64,000 nt of DNA. It comes from Sphingomonas naasensis (GTDB lineage Bacteria > Pseudomonadota > Alphaproteobacteria > Sphingomonadales > Sphingomonadaceae). The notes beneath the pieces were generated by a model that saw nothing but the letters and a program-made list of their open reading frames with translations, did no database searches and had not been told where the DNA came from. Position 1 is the first letter of the stretch. Each line of letters opens with the position of its first letter. The position numbers were made by a program, and so were the translations under genes. Below, piece after piece: positions 35,562-43,393 of the stretch. The stretch covers positions 124,001-188,000 of the forward strand of contig NZ_SRXU01000006.1 in assembly GCF_004792695.1 (NCBI RefSeq). Reading direction: 5' to 3'.

Positions 35562-36506
35562 ACCATAGTTTTCCAAAACCGGTCATCTCATGTATAAAAT
35601 ACCTTCTCTGTATCACGTGCGTCTTGAACCAAGATGGGATTTGAGAGCCATGTACAAGAGAATCAAGAAAACCACACTACGATCGCCGCTACGGGACAAA
35701 CGGGATCCCCTTGGCGCCAGACCCTCTCGCGATTGGTTCGACTGGGCTACATTGGCGACAGCCGGGGTGGGCGCTGTTGTCGTCGTGACATCTACGGTGC
35801 TTACCCAAAGAGAGAGTGTGCTAAGCGGCGAACAAGCAGCCGAATCATTGAAAACTCTAAACAGGCAAGCTGAAGCCAGCCAAGAACAATCAAAGGCGGC
35901 GAGCGAGATGGCAGAAGTAACAAAAAAGCAGCTGGTTCAACTAACCAATCAAATCAATGAGATGCGATTGCAATCAAATGCTTTATCCGCAACAGCAAAT
36001 GCAGCAAATCGTCAACTTAATCAGGCAGACATTCACAATAGAATATCAGTTACTCCGGTAGTAGGGTTCGACAGAAGAGCATCATCCGGAGACGAAGAAG
36101 TAGGCATATACATATACAATCACGGCTCAGGGCCAGCCATAATACAAGACATAAAGATTTACTTGGATGGATCGTTGCTACCCAACATTTCTGACTTGGA
36201 GTATGTTGATACGGAGATGTTCTTAAATGAAACACCTAGATGGAACAGTATTTTCGAGTCATACACCCTACAACCTGGAAAAGAATTATCCATATACCAC
36301 ACACCATATCAAAATGTTGAAGACATATCCAATTTTCGCAAACTGATATGGGATCGGGTGGACGTGATATTCAAGTACTGCTCTCTGTACAATGAATGCG
36401 GATATTCCTGCAGTTTCGACAAAACTCGCCGTGGCGACAATGAGCCGGCCTATTTCAGGCCGTGCAGTCATAGGAAAACTATCTAGCTTACGCGCTTACC
36501 ATAGTT
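35562..36506. mobile_element. AT-rich island flanked by a 9-bp direct repeat
   Basis: ACCATAGTT occurs at 35562-35570 and again at 36498-36506, bracketing a single AT-rich gene in an otherwise very G+C-rich region. One 60-base line inside (35941-36000) has only 22 G or C. The direct repeat could be a target-site duplication or an old recombination site. No terminal inverted repeats or transposase are visible, and the AT-rich sequence begins about 30 bp left of the repeat, so the boundary is tentative. Confidence 0.45.
35650..36486 (+). CDS. AT-rich orphan: membrane-anchored coiled-coil protein
   Basis: I do not recognise this protein of about 278 residues. A basic N-terminus (KRIKKTTLRSPLRDKRD) precedes one membrane segment (WATLATAGVGAVVVVTSTVL, about residues 32-51). 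A heptad-like coiled coil runs from about 58 to 120 (AAESLKTLNRQAEASQEQSK, QLTNQINEMRLQSNALSATA). A likely beta-rich globular domain follows (SVTPVVGFDRRA...VGIYIYNHGSGPAIIQDIKIYLDG) with several late cysteines. The start at 35650 follows a GAGAG site; an earlier in-frame ATG is at 35590. Base and codon use differ sharply from all neighbours, indicating recent transfer. Similar topology occurs in accessory and defence proteins, but no function is claimed. Confidence 0.75.
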   Translation: MYKRIKKTTLRSPLRDKRDPLGARPSRDWFDWATLATAGVGAVVVVTSTVLTQRESVLSGEQAAESLKTLNRQAEASQEQSKAASEMAEVTKKQLVQLTNQINEMRLQSNALSATANAANRQLNQADIHNRISVTPVVGFDRRASSGDEEVGIYIYNHGSGPAIIQDIKIYLDGSLLPNISDLEYVDTEMFLNETPRWNSIFESYTLQPGKELSIYHTPYQNVEDISNFRKLIWDRVDVIFKYCSLYNECGYSCSFDKTRRGDNEPAYFRPCSHRKTI

Positions 36507-36513
36507 GAGAATC

Positions 36514-37413
36514 TCAGGGATAGCTCACCGTCTTCGGGACCTCCGGGATCGGGATCCATTCCTTGTCGTCGCCCGGCACCTTGGGGAAGCTGCCCGCCTT
36601 CCAGTCTTGCTTGGCCTGGTTGATCCGGTCGCGGCTCGACGAGACGAAGTTCCACCAGACATGGCGCGGCGTGGTGAACGCCTCGCCGCCGCACAGCATC
36701 ACCCGTCCGCCGCGGTCCGAGCGCAGCGTGGCGGCGACGCCGGGGCGCAGCACGTAGAGCGTCATCGGAATCAGCGGCAGCCCGTCGAGGCTCGCCTCGC
36801 CGTCCGCGACATAGAGCGCGCGCTCGTCGGCATTGGCGTCGATCGGAATGCTCGCGCCGGGCACCAGCGCGATATCGGCATAGATGGTCTGGGCATAGGT
36901 GGTGGTCGGCGCGGCGGCGCCCCACAGCGTGCCCATGATCACCCGCGCGGTGGCGCCGTGCGCCGCGATCACCGGCAGCTCGGCGGCGGCGACATGCTCG
37001 AACGCCGGATCGATCTCCTCGCGCCCGTCGGGCAGCGCGAGCCAGGTCTGGATCCCCGAAAGCTCGGGCCCGATCGCGCGCTCGGCCGAGGGCGAGCGCT
37101 CCGAATGGACGATGCCGTGCCCCGCGGTCATCAGATTGACCGCGCCGGGCTCGATCGTCGCGAAGGTGCCGAGCGAATCGCGATGATCGATCGCGCCGGC
37201 GAACAGATAGGTCACCGTGGCGAGGTTGATGTGCGGGTGCGGGCGCACGTCGATGCCGGTGCCGAGCTCGAGCCGCGCCGGACCCATCTGATCGAAGAAG
37301 ATGAACGGCCCCACCATCGTCCGCGGCCGCGACGGCAGGGTCCGGTGGACCTTGAACCCGCCCAGATCATGCGTGGTGGGCTCGATCGTCATGGTGATCA
37401 GGTCTTCGCGCAT
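36514..37413 (-). CDS. Pirin family bicupin
   Basis: This 299-residue protein contains FIFFDQMGPARLELGTGIDVRPHPHINLATVTYLFAGAIDHRDSLG (residues 37-83) and AGHGIVHSERSP near 97. These supply the His/His/Glu metal ligands of the N-terminal cupin. A second cupin domain follows (YAQTIYADIALVPGASIPI...). Pirins are iron-binding proteins; some have quercetinase activity and others act as redox sensors. It lies beside the AT-rich orphan gene, and no partner gene is evident. Confidence 0.9.
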   Translation of the reverse strand: MREDLITMTIEPTTHDLGGFKVHRTLPSRPRTMVGPFIFFDQMGPARLELGTGIDVRPHPHINLATVTYLFAGAIDHRDSLGTFATIEPGAVNLMTAGHGIVHSERSPSAERAIGPELSGIQTWLALPDGREEIDPAFEHVAAAELPVIAAHGATARVIMGTLWGAAAPTTTYAQTIYADIALVPGASIPIDANADERALYVADGEASLDGLPLIPMTLYVLRPGVAATLRSDRGGRVMLCGGEAFTTPRHVWWNFVSSSRDRINQAKQDWKAGSFPKVPGDDKEWIPIPEVPKTVSYP

Positions 37414-37492
37414 CGCTTCCTCCGCTGGAGCCGAACTTTAGCCCGGCGCGGCAGCAGCGGACAGCCACAGTTTGGAAAGGCAGATTTTCCGA

Positions 37493-38194
37493 TCAGTCGG
37501 CGTCGAGCTCGGGATAATGGCGGAAGATGCCGTCGGTGTTGAACCCGATCCGCCGGTCGCTCGCGCAATAATCATGGATCCCGGGAAGCCGGGCGACGCG
37601 GTCGCGGATCGCCAGCAGCCTCGGATAGTCGCGCTCGATCGCCTTCATCCGCTTCGGGAACATGTAATGCAGCCCCTCGATCAGCTGGAAGATCGAGGTG
37701 TCGCCATAGCTCCAGCGCTCGCCGGTCAGCCATTCGCCCGCCACCGAGCGCTCGAACCAGCCGAGGAACTTCGGCATGCGCGCCTCGCGGAACTCCCTGG
37801 CGAAGCGCGCCGCCTCGCGCCTCTGGTCCTCGTAATAGAGGCCGGTGCCGACCGGATGATGGACCTGATGCACCTCGGCGACGAAATCGGTGATCGTCAG
37901 CTGGACCTCGTGCAGCCAGCGCCGCGCGACCTCGTCCGCCGGCGCGATGCCGTGGCGATCGCCGAGATAGAGCAGGATGTTGGCGACCTGCGCAATCACC
38001 TGATCGCCGGTGTCGAGATAGGGCGGCGCGAAGGGCGGGCGATCGGTCCGCGCCTTCATGTCGGCGATCAGCGCCTCCGAGCCGCGCTCGCGCGCCATGT
38101 CGACATAGCCGATGTCGCCGGCCTCCATCGCCAGCCTGACGAACTCGCCCCGCCCCTGGATCTCGGCCCAGTACCAGAGCTTGTACGTCGTCAT
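37493..38194 (-). CDS. Glutathione S-transferase family protein
   Basis: This 233-residue protein starts YKLWYWAEIQGRGEFVRLAMEAG, similar to the first strand and helix of sigma-like GSTs in which a Tyr or Trp near the start contacts glutathione. FAPPYLDTGDQVIAQVANILLYLGDRHG near residue 55 aligns with the glutathione-binding segment. The helical C-terminal half has WLTGERWSYGDTSIFQLIEGL, the N-capping motif region. Substrate unknown. One of four GST-like genes in the window. Its start is two bases from the bolA stop. Confidence 0.87.
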   Translation of the reverse strand: MTTYKLWYWAEIQGRGEFVRLAMEAGDIGYVDMARERGSEALIADMKARTDRPPFAPPYLDTGDQVIAQVANILLYLGDRHGIAPADEVARRWLHEVQLTITDFVAEVHQVHHPVGTGLYYEDQRREAARFAREFREARMPKFLGWFERSVAGEWLTGERWSYGDTSIFQLIEGLHYMFPKRMKAIERDYPRLLAIRDRVARLPGIHDYCASDRRIGFNTDGIFRHYPELDAD

Positions 38195-38196
38195 CG

Positions 38197-38481
38197 CTAT
38201 TCTCCCGGTGCGCGGGCCCTGATCGCGAGCGCGTGGATGCGGCCGGCGAGCAGATCGGCGAGCGCGGTGTTGATCAATCGCTGGCGCTGAACGCGCGAGA
38301 CGCCGGTAAAGGCCTCGCTTTCGATCACCACCGTCCAGTGCGATTCGCCGGTGCCGTCGTCGCCGAGATGCCCCGAATGATGGTGGCTGTCGTTGATCAC
38401 CTCGAGCTGCGTCGGAGCGAGCGCGGCAGTGAGACGCGCGGCGATGATGTCGGCGAGTCGGCCGCTGGCAGGGTCGGTCAT
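38197..38481 (-). CDS. bolA: BolA family protein
   Basis: This 94-residue protein has TQLEVINDSHHHSGHLGDDGTGESHWTVVIESEAFTGVSRVQRQRLINTAL, the core KH-like fold of BolA, including the conserved HxGH histidine region. BolA proteins pair with monothiol glutaredoxins in iron-sulphur cluster handling and also regulate envelope genes. It is divergent from the J-domain gene with only 36 bases between starts. In many alphaproteobacteria this bolA/J-domain pair lies next to cobS (from memory). Confidence 0.9.
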   Translation of the reverse strand: MTDPASGRLADIIAARLTAALAPTQLEVINDSHHHSGHLGDDGTGESHWTVVIESEAFTGVSRVQRQRLINTALADLLAGRIHALAIRARAPGE

Positions 38482-38517
38482 CGCGCTTATATAGGCGGTT
38501 TGTTCGAGGGAGGTAGC

Positions 38518-39132
38518 GTGGCCCAGGGCCAGCCCAGAAAAGATCGACCCAATGCCCGCTTCCACGGCCGCGTGGAGGCGAAGGGCCGGCTGTGCGCCGA
38601 GCCGGGCTGCAACGAGCCGGGCGAGTTCCGCGCGCCCGCCAACGGCGCGCGCAACGGCTTCGACGGCCCCGGCGAATATCGCTGGCTGTGCCTCGATCAT
38701 GTCCGCGCGTTCAATTCGGGCTACAACTTCTTCGCCGGCATGAGCCCCGATGAGATCCACGACGCGCAGAGCCCGCTCGCCGGCTGGGAGCGCGAGACGC
38801 GTGCGTTCAACGCCACCGGCGGCGCCGATCGCCCGCCGCGCTGGGCCGATTTCGCCGATCCGCTCGACGCGATCGGCGCGCGCTTCCGCGAGAAGATGCA
38901 GGACCAGGCCGCGCGCAAGGACGGCAAGCCGCTGTCGGGCAGGGACCGCGAGGCGATGCGCACGCTCGCGCTCGGGATCGACGCCGATCGCACCGCGCTG
39001 CGCAAAGCCTATTCCGAGCTGGTCCGCCGCTATCACCCCGATCGCAACGGCGGCGACCGCAGCCACGAGGCGCAGCTGCAAAAGGTGATCGAGGCCTATC
39101 AGCACCTCAGGGCCACGCCGGCCTTCGCCTGA
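38518..39132 (+). CDS. J-domain (DnaJ-like) protein
   Basis: This 204-residue protein has an N-terminal cysteine-containing module (GRLCAEPGCNEPGEFRAP...YRWLCLDHVRAFNSGYNFFAGMS), perhaps zinc-binding. A C-terminal J domain (LGIDADRTALRKAYSELVRRYHPDRNGGDRSHEAQLQKVIEAYQHL, residues 155-200) carries the HPD motif that stimulates Hsp70. It lacks the G/F and C-terminal domains of true DnaJ, so it is a class III J protein. The start is a GTG at 38518 preceded by GAGGGAGG. It is followed by a perfect inverted repeat. Confidence 0.9.
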   Translation: MAQGQPRKDRPNARFHGRVEAKGRLCAEPGCNEPGEFRAPANGARNGFDGPGEYRWLCLDHVRAFNSGYNFFAGMSPDEIHDAQSPLAGWERETRAFNATGGADRPPRWADFADPLDAIGARFREKMQDQAARKDGKPLSGRDREAMRTLALGIDADRTALRKAYSELVRRYHPDRNGGDRSHEAQLQKVIEAYQHLRATPAFA

Positions 39133-39137
39133 AGTTC

Positions 39138-39215
39138 GTGCTCCTGCGAAAGCAGGAGTTCAGAGCCACAAACGATTCGGCCCGTGATTCTGGGCTCCTG
39201 CTTTCGCAGGAGCAC
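39138..39215. repeat. Perfect 21-bp inverted repeat (CTCCTGC family)
   Basis: The arm at 39138-39158 is the exact reverse complement of 39195-39215, with 36 bases between. Each arm is itself a small hairpin (CTCCTGCGAAAGCAGGAG). It fills the gap between convergent genes (39132 and 39228) and likely terminates both transcripts. A degenerate relative is at 16970-17043. Confidence 0.85.
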
Positions 39216-39227
39216 TGACCCGAACCG

Positions 39228-39875
39228 TCAATCCCGGTCGGGCGCGCCCGGCGGAAAATAATGGCGATAGGGCCGCGCCTCGTCGACCGCGCGCGCGACC
39301 GAGGGACGCGCGAGCAGCCGCGCGCGATAGGCGCGGAGATGCGTCAGCGTCTCGGGGATCTCGTGCACCCAATCGGCGTAGAAGAGCGACGGCGCGGCGG
39401 CGCAGTCGGCGAGCGAGAAGCTGTCCGCCGCCGCCCATTGCCGCCCGGCCAGCCAGTCGTCGAGCCAGCCATAGATCTTGTCGAGCGCCGCCTTGGCCTG
39501 CTCGACCTCGACCGGATCGCGCCGCTCGGGCGGACGCAGCGCGTCGTTCACCACGCGCTGCATCTGCGCCATCACATGATTGTCGAAGATGCGATCGAGC
39601 ATGCGCACCTCGATCCCGGCATCGTCCTCCGGGATCAGGCGCACCGGACCCGGATGATGCCGCTGGAGATGCTCGATGATCGTGCTCGATTCGTAGATCG
39701 GCTTGCCCTGATCGAGCAGCAGCGGGAATTTGCCGACCGGCCAGAGCCGGTGGAGCTCGGCGCCATTTTCGGGCTGCTCGATCATCCGATAGGTGAACGC
39801 GGTGCCGTTCTCGTAGAGCGGAATCAGCACCTTCCAGCTGTACGACGAGAAAGGGTGGAGGAAGAGCTCGAGCAT
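39228..39875 (-). CDS. Glutathione S-transferase family protein
   Basis: This 215-residue protein starts ELFLHPFSSYSWKVLIPLYENG (thioredoxin-like strand and Ser-containing loop). VGKFPLLLDQGKPIYESSTIIEHLQRHHPG near residue 47 holds the cis-Pro and ESS glutathione contacts. The helical domain contains WAAADSFSLADCAAAPSLFYADWV near 148. It is the last gene of a minus-strand run of VOC, GST and DUF1428 genes and overlaps the VOC gene upstream by one base. Confidence 0.88.
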   Translation of the reverse strand: MLELFLHPFSSYSWKVLIPLYENGTAFTYRMIEQPENGAELHRLWPVGKFPLLLDQGKPIYESSTIIEHLQRHHPGPVRLIPEDDAGIEVRMLDRIFDNHVMAQMQRVVNDALRPPERRDPVEVEQAKAALDKIYGWLDDWLAGRQWAAADSFSLADCAAAPSLFYADWVHEIPETLTHLRAYRARLLARPSVARAVDEARPYRHYFPPGAPDRD

Positions 39876-40648
39876 CAGCCCTTCGTCCCCACCACGCCGA
39901 ACTTCGCGCCCTGCGGATCGCTGGCGTAGATCACCCAGTCGCCGCCCGGGACTTCCATCGGCCCCTGCACCACCGCGCCGCCGCCGCCTTCGATCCGGCG
40001 CTTCGCCTCCTCGATGCTGCCGACGCGGAAGAAATAGTTCCAGCCCGGCCGGGTGCCGGGCGGCGCCTTCATCACCGCGCCGATGATGCCGCCGTCATGG
40101 CTGAGGAAGCTGTAGTCGCCCATCTCGCCCATCGGCATCGCGCCATCCTTCTTCCAGCCGAACTGGTCGCCATAGAAAGCGAGCGCGGCCTGATCGTCGC
40201 TGGTCTGGAGCTCGTTCCATTCGCCATGGCCCATCGCCATGCGCTGGAACGCGGTGCTGGCCTCGGGGCTGGCGCCGCGCATCAGATAGAAAGCGACGCC
40301 CTGCGGATCGGTGACCATCGCCATCCGCCCGACGCCTTCTAGATCGGTCGGCGGCATGTGGACCGCGCCGCCCGCCGCGGCGAGCTTCGCCGCGGCGGCA
40401 TCGACGTCATCAACGCCGATATAACCATACCAGCCGGGCGCGGGGCCCGGCTCGGGGACCTTCATCAGCCCGGCGACGCCCTGGCCGTCGGGGGCGTTGA
40501 AGACGGTATACCCCCCCGTCTCGGCCAGCGTGTCGTTGGCATAGGGCACCGCGCTCCAGCCGACCACCTGCTCGTAGAAGGGGCGGATCGCCTCGGGGTC
40601 GCTGGTCATCAGCTCGTACCAGATCGGCGTGCCATGGGGATTGGTCAT
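39875..40648 (-). CDS. Two-domain VOC family protein (glyoxalase/bleomycin-resistance fold)
   Basis: This 257-residue protein has two vicinal-oxygen-chelate repeats. The first begins IWYELMTSDPEAIRPFYEQVVGW (near residue 8), the second WNELQTSDDQAALAFYGDQFGW (near 140). Each ends in a DPQGxxFxL/V block (VTDPQGVAFYLM, ASDPQGAKFGVV). Such proteins bind a divalent metal and act as lyases, isomerases or dioxygenases; the activity is not predictable. The start at 40648 is chosen where homology begins. Confidence 0.88.
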   Translation of the reverse strand: MTNPHGTPIWYELMTSDPEAIRPFYEQVVGWSAVPYANDTLAETGGYTVFNAPDGQGVAGLMKVPEPGPAPGWYGYIGVDDVDAAAAKLAAAGGAVHMPPTDLEGVGRMAMVTDPQGVAFYLMRGASPEASTAFQRMAMGHGEWNELQTSDDQAALAFYGDQFGWKKDGAMPMGEMGDYSFLSHDGGIIGAVMKAPPGTRPGWNYFFRVGSIEEAKRRIEGGGGAVVQGPMEVPGGDWVIYASDPQGAKFGVVGTKG

Positions 40649-40662
40649 GGTTGCTCTCCCGC

Positions 40663-41388
40663 TCAGGCCAGCTTTTCGTCGAGGATGGGCACGAACCCGC
40701 CCCACATCATGCGCTTGCCGTCGAACGGCATGTCGTCGCCCGGCTGCATGTCGGGATCGGCCATGATCTTCTCCCACGCGGCCGCCCGGGTGTCCTTGTC
40801 GGGCCATTCGATCCACGAATAGACGACATCCTCGCCGTCCTCGCGCAGCGTCGCGCGGTTATAGTCGGTCACCTTGCCCTCGGGGATATCGACGCTCCAG
40901 TTCTCGACCACCCGCAGCGCGCCATGCTTCTCGAACATGCCCGCCGCCTTCTGCGCCATCGCGACATAGGCGTCCTTCTTGCCCTGCGGCACCGCGACGA
41001 CGAAGCCGTCGACATAGCCGGGCTTTTCGCCCGAGCCCTGCTCGAGGATCGAATCGAAGCTGGCATAGATCATCCGGCTGCCGTCGAACGGCATGTCCTT
41101 CATCATCTCGGCCGCCTGCGGATCGTTCATCATCTTCTCGCCCGCGGCCTTGCCGGTCGCGGCGTCGGGATATTCGATCCAGCTGAACAGCACCGTCTCG
41201 TCGGGCTTGGCCTGCACCGACTTTTTCAGGTCGTTGATCTTGCCGTCGGGGACGTCGTCGCCCCACGCCTCGACCATGCGCGTGGCGCCCAGCGCGCGAA
41301 ACAGGTCCGCGGCTTTGGTGGCATGCTCGGTATAGGCTTGTTTGTTGGCGGTCGGGACGGCGGTTACGAAACCATCGACATAAGGCAT
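40663..41388 (-). CDS. Tandem DUF1428 protein
   Basis: This 241-residue protein is made of two consecutive DUF1428 copies. Copy 1 (residues 1-120) starts MPYVDGFVTAVPTANKQAY, and copy 2 (about 126-241) starts PGYVDGFVVAVPQGKKDAY. Both carry VExW...P(D/E)GK, a F/YSWIEYP or WIEWP block and a MPFDG(S/K)RM end. The usual family member is a single domain of about 117 residues, so this is an internal duplication and fusion. The fold is dimeric alpha/beta-barrel-like, and function is unknown. It lies in the GST/VOC run. Confidence 0.85.
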   Translation of the reverse strand: MPYVDGFVTAVPTANKQAYTEHATKAADLFRALGATRMVEAWGDDVPDGKINDLKKSVQAKPDETVLFSWIEYPDAATGKAAGEKMMNDPQAAEMMKDMPFDGSRMIYASFDSILEQGSGEKPGYVDGFVVAVPQGKKDAYVAMAQKAAGMFEKHGALRVVENWSVDIPEGKVTDYNRATLREDGEDVVYSWIEWPDKDTRAAAWEKIMADPDMQPGDDMPFDGKRMMWGGFVPILDEKLA

Positions 41389-41402
41389 CGTCTCTCTCCT
41401 GA

Positions 41403-42056
41403 TTATGCGGCAACCGGCTCCGGTTCGAAGTCGGCGAGTTGCGCCGCGAGCGCGCGTTGGAATGCGGGGCGCGCCATGCCGCGAGCGACATAGTCGGCGA
41501 GCCGCGGACGGCTCGACATGAGGGTTGCGTGATCGGCGTTGCGCAGCACGGTGACCATCGCGATGTCCGCGACGCCGAACGCATCGCCCAGCCATTCGCG
41601 ATCACCCAGCGCGTTCGCCAGCCCGTCGAGCCGCTTGCCGGTCGCTTCGAAGAGGCTCGGCTTGCGCAGCTTCGCCCATTCCTCCTTCGCCGAGAATATC
41701 TCGACATTGGCGACTTCGAACAGCCACGGCTCGACGCTGTTGAGCGCGGCGAACAGCCAGGCGATCGCGGTGGCGCGCGCCTGCGGATCGCGCGGCAGCA
41801 AGCGTTCGTCACGCTCGCCGAGATGGAGCAGGATCGCGCCGCTCTCGAACAGCTGGACCTCGCCATCGTGGAGCACCGGCACCTGCCCCCAGGGCTGTTC
41901 GTCGAAATAGGCGGCGGGCTTGGGCGGGACGGGGCTGAGCAGTCGCATCGCATAGGGCAGCCCGATCTCCTCGCACGCCCAGCGTGGACGCAGATCGCGG
42001 ACATAGCCGCGGGCGAAATCGGGCACCCAGTTGAACCCGGTGATCTCGATCGACAT
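41403..42056 (-). CDS. Glutathione S-transferase family protein
   Basis: This 217-residue protein has an N-terminal glutathione domain (RDLRPRWACEEIGLPYAMRLL; GQVPVLHDGEVQLFESGAILLHLGER near 57, with cis-Pro and ESGAI). The helical domain ends with WLGDAFGVADIAMVTVLRNA. It lies 10 bases downstream of a PhnB-like VOC gene and 14 bases upstream of the tandem DUF1428 gene, so all probably share a transcript. Confidence 0.88.
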   Translation of the reverse strand: MSIEITGFNWVPDFARGYVRDLRPRWACEEIGLPYAMRLLSPVPPKPAAYFDEQPWGQVPVLHDGEVQLFESGAILLHLGERDERLLPRDPQARATAIAWLFAALNSVEPWLFEVANVEIFSAKEEWAKLRKPSLFEATGKRLDGLANALGDREWLGDAFGVADIAMVTVLRNADHATLMSSRPRLADYVARGMARPAFQRALAAQLADFEPEPVAA

Positions 42057-42066
42057 GGCGCCCTCC

Positions 42067-42558
42067 TCAGGCCGGGACGGCAGCCGCCGCGGCCTCGATC
42101 GCGGCGATGTCGATCTTCTTCATCTGCATCATCGCATCCATCGCGCGCTTGCCGGCGGCGCGATCGGGATTGGCGAGCCCCAGCGCGATGAGCTGCTTCG
42201 GCGTGATCTGCCAATTGACGCCCCATTTGTCCTTGCACCAGCCGCACATGCTCTCGGCGCCACCATTGCCGACGATCGCGTTCCAGAGCTTGTCGGTCTC
42301 TTCCTGGTTGTCGGTGTGGATGGTGAAGCTCACTGCCTCACTCTGCGGGAATTGCGGTCCGCCGTTCAGACCGATGAACTTCTGGCCCATCAGTTCGAAT
42401 TCGACGACGATCACTTCCCCGGCCTTTTGCGACGGCGTGTCGGACGGCGTCCGGTAGATGTTGGTGACCCGGCTGTCGGGCAGCAGCGACGCATAGAAGT
42501 TCGCGGCTTCTTCTGCAGTGTAGTTGTACCAGATGCAGGTGGTGAGGTGCTTGTCCAT
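42067..42558 (-). CDS. PhnB-like VOC family protein
   Basis: This 163-residue protein, HLTTCIWYNYTAEEAANFYASLLPDSRVTN followed by QKFIGLNGGPQF and CGWCKDKWGVNWQITPKQL, matches the PhnB/3-demethylubiquinone-methyltransferase-like branch of the VOC superfamily. The methyltransferase name is historical; no activity is established. It is part of the closely spaced minus-strand run controlled, probably, from the HxlR side. Confidence 0.87.
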   Translation of the reverse strand: MDKHLTTCIWYNYTAEEAANFYASLLPDSRVTNIYRTPSDTPSQKAGEVIVVEFELMGQKFIGLNGGPQFPQSEAVSFTIHTDNQEETDKLWNAIVGNGGAESMCGWCKDKWGVNWQITPKQLIALGLANPDRAAGKRAMDAMMQMKKIDIAAIEAAAAAVPA

Positions 42559-42581
42559 GATCTCTCTCCTGTCGAAAGGGT

Positions 42582-42812
42582 TCAGGCGTCGCCTTCCTTC
42601 TTGCTGCCCTTGAGCAGCGCGACGATCGCCATGGCGTGGCCGTGGCCGAGCGCGAACTCGGCCTTGAGATCGGCCACGATCGTGCCGGCCTTGATCCCGG
42701 GCCGCAGCGTCTCGCCGGCGAGCCAGTCCTTCGCCGCGGCATAAGCGCGGAAATCGGCGGGGCTCTTGCCGGTCTTCGCCTCGATATTGGTCAGATAGGC
42801 CTGGAACGACAT
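42582..42812 (-). CDS. DUF4287 family protein
   Basis: This 76-residue helical protein, MSFQAYLTNIEAKTGKSPADF...GIKAGTIVADLKAEFALGHGHAMAIVALLKG, is the DUF4287 pattern. Function is unknown. It is tightly packed between two VOC genes (12 and 23 bases), as is common for this family near DUF1428, DUF899 and VOC genes. Confidence 0.85.
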   Translation of the reverse strand: MSFQAYLTNIEAKTGKSPADFRAYAAAKDWLAGETLRPGIKAGTIVADLKAEFALGHGHAMAIVALLKGSKKEGDA

Positions 42813-42824
42813 CGGGTTTCTCCC

Positions 42825-43265
42825 TCAGGCCGGCTCGTGCGCGGGGCCATCGGGAAAGGCCGCCATCGCCGCTTCCATGTCCATGAACATCGGCTCGAAG
42901 ACATGGCCGTCGAGATCCTCGAAATTGCGGCCGTACATGAAGCCCATGTCCTGCTTCTCCCGGGTATCGCCCTTGCCGCCGGCAGCCACGGCCTTCTCGA
43001 CGATCGCGTCGACGGCATCGCGGCTGTCGCGCGAGATGCAGATCAGCACCTCGGTGGTCGCATGCGCATCGGCGATCGGCTTCGAGGTGAACGTCCTGAA
43101 GAAGTCCTGCGACAGGATCATGAACACGATCGTGTCGGAAAGCTGCATCGCGCTGGCATTCTCGTTGCTGAAGCGCAGATCCTTCGTGCAGCCGATCGCC
43201 TCGTAGAAGGCAGTCGATTTCGCCACGTCGGCGACGGGCAGGTTGACGAAGATCATCTGGGTCAT
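42825..43265 (-). CDS. VOC family protein, paralogue A
   Basis: This 146-residue single-module VOC protein reads MTQMIFVNLPVADVAKSTAFYEAIGCTKD...TFTSKPIADAHATTEVL...GFMYGRNFEDLDGHVFEPMFMDM. It is clearly related to the VOC gene at 43394 (shared LPV-VA-S-AFYEAIG, TSKPIAD-H, GFMY-FED-DGH-F-P). The two are tandem duplicates, separated by a remnant of a DUF899 gene. Activity is unknown. Confidence 0.87.
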   Translation of the reverse strand: MTQMIFVNLPVADVAKSTAFYEAIGCTKDLRFSNENASAMQLSDTIVFMILSQDFFRTFTSKPIADAHATTEVLICISRDSRDAVDAIVEKAVAAGGKGDTREKQDMGFMYGRNFEDLDGHVFEPMFMDMEAAMAAFPDGPAHEPA

Positions 43266-43287
43266 CGGGTCTCTCCTAATGCTTGTT

Positions 43288-43378
43288 TCAATAGTCGAGC
43301 CGGGGGCGTCCATCGCTCCCATCGGCCGCTGAAGTCGAGTCGGGGATCGTCCAAAAGGGCATTGGATCGGGTGCGCGC
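43288..43378 (-). pseudogene. C-terminal remnant of a second DUF899 gene
   Basis: On the minus strand this stretch encodes RAPDPMPFWTIPDSTSAADG...RPRLDY and a stop. It aligns with the C-terminus of the intact DUF899 protein (RGAPDLMPLWTILDATPEGR...YPKLDY, stop at 43828). The rest of the gene is missing and the VOC gene at 43394 follows directly. This shows that a DUF899-VOC unit was duplicated and that the inner DUF899 copy was then deleted down to about 30 codons. Confidence 0.85.
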
Positions 43379-43393
43379 CCGGCGCCCCCCGGA

